Positions 1 to 5,287 of a stretch of DNA of 5,287 nt are shown one piece after another. A program made the translations under genes and the position numbers. The notes under the pieces are model-generated. The model made no database searches. It saw only the letters and a program-made list of their open reading frames with translations, and was not told the DNA's origin. Within the stretch, counting starts at the first letter, position 1, and every line of letters starts with the position of its first letter. Location: the NCBI GenBank assembly GCA_007120915.1, contig SKMT01000659.1, positions 1 through 5,287 on the forward strand, written 5' to 3'. This DNA comes from Myxococcales bacterium. Lineage in GTDB: Bacteria > Myxococcota_A > Bradymonadia > Bradymonadales > Bradymonadaceae.

Positions 1-749
1 AGTTGTTGAAGCAGCCGCCGCGTAGCGCGGGTGAGCCTCAGATTGGTGCCCACGGTGTCGCGGTTTCGTCGAAGTGCTTCGACGCGGCGGCGGCAGGCGT
101 CGATGGCGTCGACGAGTTGTTCGTAGGCGTCGGTGCAGCGGGTGGCGTCGTTGCGGGGACCGAACTGGTGGACCAGTTCGGTCAACTGCAGGAAGGGCCG
201 GGCGTCATCGTCGGCGGCGGCGTCGAGTTTGGTGCGGAATTGCTCATCGCTTCCCATCGCGCCGATGCGGTGGGCCAGAATGGTCATGGCCTCGTCGATC
301 TGAGCGGACGGTGCGCGCCACAGGTGGTGGTCCACGACAAGCTCGAAGAGGCGGATCCATGCCTCCAGCGAGGCGCCGGTGACCCAGCGGAAGTCGCCGG
401 GCTCGAAAATTTCGAGGATGCGATGGCGGGTGGCACCTTCGGCGTGTTGGCGGGGGAGCGCCCGGCGCAGCAGACGGCTGCCGAACTCGGCGAAGAAGCC
501 CCGGCGCTGGAGGATGCCGCTTTCGGCGAAGGCGTGGGCAAGCTGTGACTCCGAAAGTGCTTCGACCAGGGCGAGGTCGAAGGCTTCGAGCAGTTCGTCG
601 TCGGCGGCGAGCGCGTCGGTCAGCGCGTCGATGCGAGCGTCGATGTCGTCGGGGGCAGCTTTTTTGGGGGGGCGGATCAGTTCGACGACGTCGCGCAGCG
701 CGGCAGTGCCGGAGGAGGTGGTCAGGATGTTGTGGAGGTTGTCGAGCAT
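1..749 (-). CDS. Gcr-type (SpecificRecomb family) putative site-specific recombinase, N-terminal part; 3' end outside window
   Basis: This is an open frame of 249 codons read leftward from an ATG at 747-749, with no stop before the window edge, so the gene is partial. It resembles the N-terminal soluble region of the Neisseria Gcr / SpecificRecomb family. I recognise this from the run FAESGILQRRGFFAEF (residues 74-89) followed by a basic RLLRRALP, then TILAHRIGAMG (156-166), PFLQL (185-189), and a CRRRVEALRR segment (219-228) leading into a basic helix. Family members are usually about 650-700 residues with a multi-pass membrane region in the C-terminal half, which would lie beyond the left edge. 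The recombinase name comes from an old gonococcal observation; no tyrosine- or serine-recombinase catalytic motif is visible here, so the activity is unproven. An in-frame TGA at 777-779 with no other start codon before 749 fixes the start, although the ribosome binding site is weak (GAGGGG lies about 24 bases upstream). It follows mpl after a 135-base spacer with palindromic repeats, so co-transcription is possible but uncertain. Confidence 0.75.
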   Translation of the reverse strand, partial: MLDNLHNILTTSSGTAALRDVVELIRPPKKAAPDDIDARIDALTDALAADDELLEAFDLALVEALSESQLAHAFAESGILQRRGFFAEFGSRLLRRALPRQHAEGATRHRILEIFEPGDFRWVTGASLEAWIRLFELVVDHHLWRAPSAQIDEAMTILAHRIGAMGSDEQFRTKLDAAADDDARPFLQLTELVHQFGPRNDATRCTDAYEQLVDAIDACRRRVEALRRNRDTVGTNLRLTRATRRLLQQ

Positions 750-776
750 GGGCGCTTTTGGTTTGCGAGGTACCCC

Positions 777-821
777 TCAGTCGCTTCGCGACAGCTCCCC
801 ACTCGTGGCCTCGTGGGGAGC
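777..821. repeat. REP-like two-hairpin palindromic repeat, copy 1
   Basis: The unit opens with TCAGTCGC, forms a small hairpin (GTCGC 780-784, loop TTC, GCGAC 788-792), then a large hairpin with a perfect 9-bp stem (GCTCCCCAC 794-802 and GTGGGGAGC 813-821) around a 10-base loop. Bases 789-821 are identical to 848-880 of copy 2. Its position between genes, its palindromic form and its tandem arrangement resemble bacterial repetitive extragenic palindromes. Whether it is repeated elsewhere in the genome cannot be seen from this window. Confidence 0.8.
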
Positions 822-834
822 ATGTTCAAAAGCA

Positions 835-880
835 TCAGTCGCCAACACGACAGCTCCCCACTCGTGGCCTCGTGGGGAGC
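835..880. repeat. REP-like two-hairpin palindromic repeat, copy 2
   Basis: This is the second direct copy, starting 58 bases after copy 1, again opening with TCAGTCGC. The small hairpin here is GTCG 838-841 and CGAC 848-851 around a six-base loop, so the pairing survives although the middle bases differ from copy 1. The large hairpin is GCTCCCCAC 853-861 and GTGGGGAGC 872-880 with the same ten-base loop as copy 1. Outside it, AACAC 844-848 can pair with GTGTT 881-885, extending the stem across a 4-base bulge and touching the last base of the mpl stop codon. It could protect the mpl 3' end or attenuate transcription into the next gene, but no T-tract follows. Confidence 0.8.
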
Positions 881-884
881 GTGT

Positions 885-2333
885 TTAGAAGCGCTGATTG
901 AGCGCGTCGACGAGTTTGTCGTGGATACCGCCGAAGGCGGCGCCGGACAAGCCGATGATAATGTCGCCGGGTTCGGCTTCGGCGGTGACGGTGTCGACGA
1001 TGTCGTCGACGTCGGGGATCAGCCGGGTGCGGGGGCCCTCGGCTTCGATGTCGGCAATCAGTTCGTCGACGTCGATCTCTTCGTAGTCTTTGGGGTCGTG
1101 CTTTTTGTCGCGGGGCCGTTTGAGGATCACCTCGTCGGCCGGGGCGAAGGCCGGGGGGTAGTCGTTCTGGAAGACCTTGCGACGCGACGTGTTGGAGGTG
1201 GCTTCAAACAGCGCCCAGATGCGGCGGTCGCCGAACTGGCGGCGGAAGGCGTTGAGCGTGGCGGCGACGGCGGTGGGGTGGTGGGCGAAGTCGTCGAAGA
1301 CTTCGATATCGGCGGTGCCGCCGATGTACTCCTGGCGTTTTTTGACCGATTTGAATTCAGCGAGGGCGGCGCGAATTTCTTCGAACTCCAGCCCCTCGTC
1401 GAGGGCGATCCCCATGGCGCCCAGTGCGTTACGGACGTTGAACTCGCCGATGGTGGGAAGGGTGATCTCGCCCAGTGTTTCGCCGTGAAGGGTCACCCGG
1501 AACTGGGTCTTGCGGCCCCGGAGCTCGATGTCGACGGCGCGCAGGTCGTTGGCCTCGGTCAGCCCGAAGGTGCGCCGGGTTGCCGGGGTGTTCTCGGAGA
1601 CGGTCATCGCCCGCGGAGAGTCGGCGTTGACCCACAGCGAGCCCTCTTTGGGCAGCATCTGTGAGAAACGCCGGAAGACGTGTTCGACTTCGTCGATGTC
1701 GTCGTAGATGTCGGCGTGGTCGAACTCGACGTTGTTGATGGTGGCGCGGAAGGGGGCGTAGTGCCAGAACTTGGGGACTTTGTCGAAGTAGGCGGTGTCG
1801 TATTCGTCGCCTTCGATCACGAAGACATCCCCGTCGCCGAGTCGGTAGTTGGAGTCGAAGTTTCCAGCGATACCGCCGAGCATGAACCCGGGGTCGCGAC
1901 CGGCATGGGTGAGGATCCAGGCGAGCATGGAGGTGGTGGTCGTCTTGCCGTGGGTGCCGGTGACCACCAGAGGGTTGCGGTCGGCAAAAAAGAAGTGGCG
2001 AAGCGCTTCGGGAAGGCTCAGATGCGGGAAGCCGCGTTCGCGGGTGGCCACGGCGTCACCGTATTCGGCGCGGCAGACGTTGCCGACGATGACGACATCG
2101 GGGTCCCAGTCGAGGTTCGACTCGTCGTAGCCGCGCATGATGTCAATGCCGCGCTCCTGAAGAAAAGTACTCATGGGAGGGTAGGCGTTGGCATCGGAGC
2201 CGCGCACGGTATAGCCGCGGTCGGTGAGCATGGCGGCGAGGCTTCCCATGGCACTGCCGCAGATGCCGATGATGTGGATGGTGTCGATGGAGTCGGGGAG
2301 CTCGGGGAAAGGCCGAGGGTTGTCGGCGGTCAC
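885..2333 (-). CDS. mpl: UDP-N-acetylmuramate--L-alanyl-gamma-D-glutamyl-meso-diaminopimelate ligase (Mpl)
   Basis: This cytoplasmic Mur-ligase-family enzyme of peptidoglycan recycling uses ATP to join the recovered tripeptide L-Ala-gamma-D-Glu-meso-DAP to UDP-MurNAc, bypassing MurC, MurD and MurE. The 482-residue product shows an N-terminal nucleotide-binding domain (IHIIGICGSAMGSLA, 19-33), the Mur ATPase P-loop GTHGKTTT (126-133), the EGDEYDTAYFDK segment (174-185), NNVEFDHADIYDD (200-212), FNVRNALGA (298-306), and the C-terminal-domain signature FDDFAHHPTAV (346-356). FEATSNTSRRKVF (377-389) matches the region written FEPRSNT in E. coli Mpl. The EYD...DK segment and the NNVEFDHADIY run separate it from MurC, the main alternative. 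Length is slightly above the E. coli enzyme (about 457 residues). The start is GTG, overlapping the TGA of the upstream pilZ gene as GTGA, with a strong Shine-Dalgarno 8 bases upstream, so translational coupling is likely. The stop is TAA at 885-887. All catalytic motifs are intact. Confidence 0.95.
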   Translation of the reverse strand: MTADNPRPFPELPDSIDTIHIIGICGSAMGSLAAMLTDRGYTVRGSDANAYPPMSTFLQERGIDIMRGYDESNLDWDPDVVIVGNVCRAEYGDAVATRERGFPHLSLPEALRHFFFADRNPLVVTGTHGKTTTTSMLAWILTHAGRDPGFMLGGIAGNFDSNYRLGDGDVFVIEGDEYDTAYFDKVPKFWHYAPFRATINNVEFDHADIYDDIDEVEHVFRRFSQMLPKEGSLWVNADSPRAMTVSENTPATRRTFGLTEANDLRAVDIELRGRKTQFRVTLHGETLGEITLPTIGEFNVRNALGAMGIALDEGLEFEEIRAALAEFKSVKKRQEYIGGTADIEVFDDFAHHPTAVAATLNAFRRQFGDRRIWALFEATSNTSRRKVFQNDYPPAFAPADEVILKRPRDKKHDPKDYEEIDVDELIADIEAEGPRTRLIPDVDDIVDTVTAEAEPGDIIIGLSGAAFGGIHDKLVDALNQRF

Positions 2334-3160
2334 TGCTGGTTCTCCTCTTCGGTGTTGTCAGCATCGTCGGGCTCAGCGTCGTCAGCCTTGGCAGGTTGGT
2401 CGTCGATGTCGTCGGCCTCGGCGTCGTCGTCTCGTGCAGATTCGGCGTCGGGAGTTTCGGGAGGCGGAGCCGGGGGCTCGGGAGCCTGGGGAGCTTCCGG
2501 GATCTCGCCGCCGAGGAACAACTCCAATTCTTCGGTGTCGTCGGGAAGCTGAAGCGACAGTTCGACGCCGCGGTCGCGCACCGAGCCTTCGACGGCGTTG
2601 GTGACGGTTGCCTGCAGTGAGAGGACCTCGTCGTCGGGGTGGGTGATCACGCAGTTGACTTCTGTGCCCTCGGGCTGGACTTCCGGGGTGCGCACGAAGA
2701 CGCGGCCTTTTGGCAGGTCGACGGTGCGAAACTTGTGAAGCATCTCTTCGTCAGGGATACGCATCTGGATGTCGGGGCGGCGCGACGACTCAATGCTCTG
2801 GCGAGCCCGGGGGTCGCGCTCGTAGAGATCGTCGATGAACTGATGCCAGCGACGCCGGGTTTCTCGGCCCAGCGAAAAGAGCTGGATGCCCATGCCCGGG
2901 GCGCGGTTGCGTTCGGCGGCCTCAGCGGCGCTGACGGTGTGGGCGACGAGCCCGAGCATCTGCAACTGCTCGTCGGAGTCGGGCAGGCGGGCGCGAAACC
3001 GAATCAGTTTGCGGAGGGGAAGCGGGTCGCGTCGAGCGATGAAGACACCCTGGTAGGAGGCGTCGCGGGTCTCACAGGAGACATCGCCGTCGACGGTCTG
3101 GAGCGTGACGTCCAGGTTGACCTGCACGCGTGGGGCTTTTCGCTGGCTGGAGCTAGTCAT
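2330..3160 (-). CDS. Tandem PilZ-domain protein with acidic C-terminal tail (probable c-di-GMP receptor)
   Basis: The 276-residue soluble protein starts with a PilZ domain (about 6-115) carrying both canonical c-di-GMP-binding motifs: RxxxR as RKAPR (7-11) and (D/N)xSxxG as DASYQG (33-38). The GMGIQL strand (89-94) is typical of the Myxococcus-type PilZ subfamily (TIGR02266). A second PilZ-like beta domain (about 128-205) has the matching LPKGRVFVRT (149-158) and RGVELSL (197-203) strands but lacks the RxxxR and DxSxxG pair, so it is probably non-binding and may mediate partner contact or dimerisation. Residues 218-276 form a proline-rich then strongly acidic, probably disordered tail, with 23 Asp/Glu among the last 59 residues. 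No signal peptide or membrane segment is seen. It lies 15 bases after the kinase stop and overlaps mpl by 4 bases, so it is the middle gene of an apparent operon. The ligand is inferred from motifs; the output partner is unknown. Confidence 0.85.
   Translation of the reverse strand: MTSSSQRKAPRVQVNLDVTLQTVDGDVSCETRDASYQGVFIARRDPLPLRKLIRFRARLPDSDEQLQMLGLVAHTVSAAEAAERNRAPGMGIQLFSLGRETRRRWHQFIDDLYERDPRARQSIESSRRPDIQMRIPDEEMLHKFRTVDLPKGRVFVRTPEVQPEGTEVNCVITHPDDEVLSLQATVTNAVEGSVRDRGVELSLQLPDDTEELELFLGGEIPEAPQAPEPPAPPPETPDAESARDDDAEADDIDDQPAKADDAEPDDADNTEEENQQ
2342..2346 (-). promoter_or_regulatory. Ribosome binding site that fixes the mpl GTG start
   Basis: On the minus strand AGGAG (within GAGGAGA) sits 8 bases before the GTG at 2331-2333, inside the final Glu codons of the upstream PilZ gene. 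It supports GTG as the mpl start and re-initiation by ribosomes ending at the overlapping TGA (2330-2332). Confidence 0.8.
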
Positions 3161-3166
3161 GACAGT

Positions 3167-3172
3167 TCCCTT
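3167..3172 (-). promoter_or_regulatory. Ribosome binding site of the PilZ gene
   Basis: AAGGGA on the minus strand, 6 bases before the ATG at 3158-3160, is a partial Shine-Dalgarno match. It lies in the 15-base gap after the kinase TAA (3176-3178), consistent with one transcript. Confidence 0.6.
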
Positions 3173-3175
3173 GGG

Positions 3176-5179
3176 TTACCAGTCTACGTAGTCATCGTCG
3201 TCATCGTCAGGTTGCTCACCGGGCCGGGGCTGGGCCGGTGTGTCGTCGGTCTGCTCGTCGGGCTGATCTTCGTCCGTCTGGGGGGCGGGGCGTGTACCGG
3301 GTCGAGTGGGTTCCGGGGGGCCGATCGGCTGGAGTTGTTCTTCCGGCTCGTCGTCGATGGTACGAGTCTCTGGCTCAGCGACCCCGTGCCAGCCCAGGTC
3401 GATGGTCGCCTTCTGAATGACCGTGGCCACTGCGGCGGAGAGATCCTCGTTGAAGTCGGCCAAGCGCGACTGCTCGGGGGCGGAGAACATCCAGTTGGGG
3501 TCATCGTGCAGGTTGGTGACCACGTGGGTGGGCACGGCCATGCAGATCACGACGATAGAGCCAGCAGCGAAGATGGAGCTGCCGATAAACACCCTGGCGA
3601 TGCGGTCGGTGAGCCGGTGGACGACCTCCAGGCGCTCCTTCTGGCTGTTTTCGCCCAGGGCGCTGAACAGGGGGATGGCCAGGCCGACACCGCCGGCGGC
3701 GAGAAGCCGAAGGGTGTCGTCGACGAACCAGCCGACCAACGCGCCGAGCACCAGAAATGCGGAGTAGACGAAAAAGGTGGCCATCAATCCCAGAAAACAG
3801 ATCTTGGCGACGCGAAAGCCGAAGGCGACCGAAGACTCTTGTTGCTCTTTTTCTTCCTGTTTTTTTTCGGCAGAAGTCTGAGGAGGGCGTCGCTGGCGTG
3901 TATCCTCGGCGAAGGGAGAGCGTTCGGAGCCGGGAGCCTCGGGAAGTTCGGAAGAAGGAATACCCAGCAGGCGGCTTTCGTCGTCCTGAGGTGTGGACAT
4001 AAACAGCAAAGAGCTGTCGGAGGGAGAACCGCCCCCGGAAGCACCGGAGGGGGCTGGTTCATCCAACTCGGGGGCGAAGTCGGCGACCGCGTCGTCGTCG
4101 CTGCTGAAGTCGCTGGCGCTGAAGCCGGACTGGTACCACTGGTCGCCGCCGGATTGAGAAGGTGAGGATTCGACGGGGGGAGAGGTGTCGGAGCGAAGCC
4201 CGGTGGCCGAACTTTCTGAAGCTCCGATGGCGGGCAGGGGGCCGGTGGCGAAGAAATCGTTGCCGGCGCTGGAGCCCGCTTGCCCGGCGCCGACACGGCG
4301 GGCTGTGTCGTCGATGGCTTCGGCGAACTGGGCGCCCGATTGAAACCGGTGGTTTGCGTTCTTGTCGGTGGCGCGGCGAAGCAGATCCTGGATGCGGGGG
4401 TGCAGGGCGTTGAGCTGATCGAGGGCGAGAGGTTCCGTGCTGATCTGTTGGCTGATCAGCGCCATGGAGGTGTCGCCCTGCACCGCCGGCTGGCCGATGA
4501 GCATTTCGTAGAGGATCAATCCCAGGCTGTAGAGGTCGCTGGCCGGTTGAAGCTCGTCGCCCCGTACCTGTTCGGGGCTCATGTAACGGGGGGTGCCGAT
4601 AAGGGCCCGTTCTCCATCGGGAACACTGGACTGGGTCAGATCCACGTCACGCCCCCCGCGAAGCCGGGCGATGCCGAAGTCCAACACCTTTACGAAGTCC
4701 GCCTCCGATTCGAGGTCGGTGAGCATGATGTTGGCCGGCTTCAGATCCCGGTGGATCACATTGTGGCGGTGTGCCTCATCCAGTGACCGGGCGATCTGGC
4801 GGGCTAGTCCCAGTGCCTTCATTACCGGAATGGCACCGCGGCGATGAAGCAGTTGTTTCAGCGTGGTGCCCTCGACGTATTCGAGCACCATGTAGATGGT
4901 GCCGTCGGCGGCCTTGCCGTAGTCGTGGATGGTCACCGTGTTGGGGTGACGCAGTTTGCTGATGATCTTGATTTCGCGCAAAAACCGGGCGCGGGCGTTG
5001 GGATCATGGTCGCCGACATCGGGGCGCAAAATCTTGAGGGCGACGTTACGGTCCATGCCCGTTTGATGGGCCAGGTAAATCACCCCGAACCCGCCACGTC
5101 CCAGCTCCCGGACGATACGATATTTGCCCTCGAAGATCTGGCCGGGCTCAAGGCTGAATTGTGAGCGCTGTTGGGACAC
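3176..5179 (-). CDS. Membrane-anchored PknB-type Ser/Thr protein kinase
   Basis: This Hanks-type kinase should phosphorylate Ser/Thr residues of cytoplasmic targets. Numbering from the GTG at 5177-5179 gives 667 residues. The kinase domain (about 20-289) is complete: glycine loop GRGGFGV (27-33), ATP-binding Lys49 in VALK, helix-C Glu69, catalytic loop HRDLKPAN (143-150) with Asp145, DFG (167-169), SPE in place of APE (201-203), Asp215 and Arg278. Being an RD kinase, it is probably activated by phosphorylation of the activation loop. A Ser/Pro/Gly/Asp-rich disordered linker follows (about 294-450) with a charged KKQEEKEQQ stretch, then three predicted membrane segments (about 459-485, 491-509, 530-552). 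The basic loop between the second and third segments puts the kinase inside and the C-terminus outside. The Pro/Asp/Glu-rich end (DDDDDDYVDW) has no PASTA or other known sensor domain. An in-frame TTG at 5270-5272 would add 31 residues, but it falls inside a perfect -10 box, so I prefer GTG despite its weak Shine-Dalgarno (ACGAG). It is first in an apparent operon with the PilZ gene and mpl; substrates are unknown. Confidence 0.92.
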   Translation of the reverse strand: MSQQRSQFSLEPGQIFEGKYRIVRELGRGGFGVIYLAHQTGMDRNVALKILRPDVGDHDPNARARFLREIKIISKLRHPNTVTIHDYGKAADGTIYMVLEYVEGTTLKQLLHRRGAIPVMKALGLARQIARSLDEAHRHNVIHRDLKPANIMLTDLESEADFVKVLDFGIARLRGGRDVDLTQSSVPDGERALIGTPRYMSPEQVRGDELQPASDLYSLGLILYEMLIGQPAVQGDTSMALISQQISTEPLALDQLNALHPRIQDLLRRATDKNANHRFQSGAQFAEAIDDTARRVGAGQAGSSAGNDFFATGPLPAIGASESSATGLRSDTSPPVESSPSQSGGDQWYQSGFSASDFSSDDDAVADFAPELDEPAPSGASGGGSPSDSSLLFMSTPQDDESRLLGIPSSELPEAPGSERSPFAEDTRQRRPPQTSAEKKQEEKEQQESSVAFGFRVAKICFLGLMATFFVYSAFLVLGALVGWFVDDTLRLLAAGGVGLAIPLFSALGENSQKERLEVVHRLTDRIARVFIGSSIFAAGSIVVICMAVPTHVVTNLHDDPNWMFSAPEQSRLADFNEDLSAAVATVIQKATIDLGWHGVAEPETRTIDDEPEEQLQPIGPPEPTRPGTRPAPQTDEDQPDEQTDDTPAQPRPGEQPDDDDDDYVDW

Positions 5180-5243
5180 GCCAGTCGGCTCGTTAGGGGC
5201 GCGGTGAATCCGGTCGAAATCGCAGGGGCGGAAGCTGGCGGTC

Positions 5244-5272
5244 AGCCTATCAACGGGGGGAAAAGAGGTCAA
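5244..5272 (-). promoter_or_regulatory. Alternative -35/-10 pair overlapping the TATAAT box
   Basis: TTGACC (5267-5272, 5 of 6 matches to TTGACA) is followed after exactly 17 bases by TAGGCT (5244-5249, only 3 of 6 matches to TATAAT). This could be a second, weaker promoter or a chance match. It shares bases with the better -10 box, so the two sites could compete. Confidence 0.25.
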
Positions 5273-5277
5273 TTATA
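5272..5277 (-). promoter_or_regulatory. Perfect sigma70-type -10 box (TATAAT) for the kinase operon
   Basis: The minus strand reads GCGTATAATTGACC, giving an exact TATAAT. Its -35 box would lie beyond the right edge. Transcription would begin near 5264-5266, leaving about 85 bases of leader before the GTG at 5179. AT-rich sequence is rare here, which makes the match notable. Confidence 0.55.
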
Positions 5278-5287
5278 CGCGGTGGTG

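Larger units (their letters stand above)
750..884. other. Intergenic spacer between mpl and the Gcr-type gene
   Basis: This 135-base spacer is almost filled by two copies of a palindromic repeat unit, described separately. No convincing -35/-10 pair for the downstream gene was found on the minus strand. The hairpins are not followed by a run of T on that strand, so a standard intrinsic terminator is not supported. The only other structure is a short GAGG/CCTC inverted repeat around the GGTACC palindrome at 767-778. Confidence 0.7.

Noticed and set aside
284..541. An 85-codon minus-strand frame in the left region
   Set aside because: It is in a different frame from the 249-codon Gcr-type frame, which matches a family across its length; the short frame is Ser/Pro/Ala low complexity.
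789..880. CRISPR array from two identical 33-base blocks
   Set aside because: There are only two copies, the intervening 26 bases include part of the repeat unit itself, the blocks are strong palindromes in an intergenic spacer, and no cas gene is present.
822..899. Possible 59-base tandem duplication that included the 3' end of mpl
   Set aside because: Bases 822-840 and 881-899 match at 10 of 19 positions with only transitions between them, but 835-842 is better explained as the TCAGTCGC opening of repeat copy 2, so the similarity to the mpl end is probably chance.
2393..2436. CGTCGT-type simple repeat near the PilZ gene end
   Set aside because: It is codon repetition for the Asp/Glu-rich tail rather than a separate DNA repeat; the frame remains intact through it.
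732..2552. Long plus-strand open frames (732-1664 and 1680-2552) antisense to mpl
   Set aside because: They are Val/Gly/Asp-rich mirror images of a well-supported mpl gene, show no domain, and run through the palindromic spacer or the mpl/pilZ junction.
2639..4165. A 508-codon open frame on the plus strand, antisense to the kinase 3' half and part of the PilZ gene
   Set aside because: It spans two clearly identified genes and their junction, its translation is Gly/Val/Asp-rich with low-complexity runs and no recognisable domain, and such long antisense frames are expected in GC-rich coding DNA.

Overview
The window carries four genes, all on the minus strand. It is GC-rich with GC-rich third codon positions. 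A PknB-type Ser/Thr kinase, a PilZ protein with the GMGIQL-style motif common in Myxococcota and Bradymonadota, and a Gram-negative peptidoglycan-recycling ligase (Mpl) together suggest a deltaproteobacterial-type organism (Myxococcota or Bradymonadota). That placement is inference from gene content and style, not from a marker gene.

Layout in transcription order (right to left). At the right edge a perfect TATAAT -10 box lies just upstream of a membrane-anchored Ser/Thr protein kinase (cytoplasmic kinase domain, long disordered linker, three membrane segments, acidic extracytoplasmic tail). After 15 bases comes a tandem-PilZ protein whose first domain keeps both c-di-GMP-binding motifs. Its stop codon overlaps the GTG start of mpl (GTGA). 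Mpl reattaches the recycled murein tripeptide to UDP-MurNAc. These three genes look like one operon. Mpl is followed by a 135-base spacer holding two copies of a two-hairpin palindromic repeat. Beyond it is the N-terminal 249 codons of a Gcr-type 'site-specific recombinase' family protein (Pfam SpecificRecomb), which runs off the left edge.

Working together (inference): the kinase could sense envelope or periplasmic state through its membrane part and C-terminal tail, the PilZ protein could read c-di-GMP, and Mpl supplies cell-wall precursor. The packing therefore hints at coordination between two signalling currencies and wall recycling, but nothing in the sequence proves a physical or regulatory link. 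No tRNA, rRNA, CRISPR array, insertion sequence or phage gene was seen. The only stretch without a gene longer than 100 bases is the 750-884 spacer. Long plus-strand reading frames antisense to these genes are judged to be GC-rich shadows.
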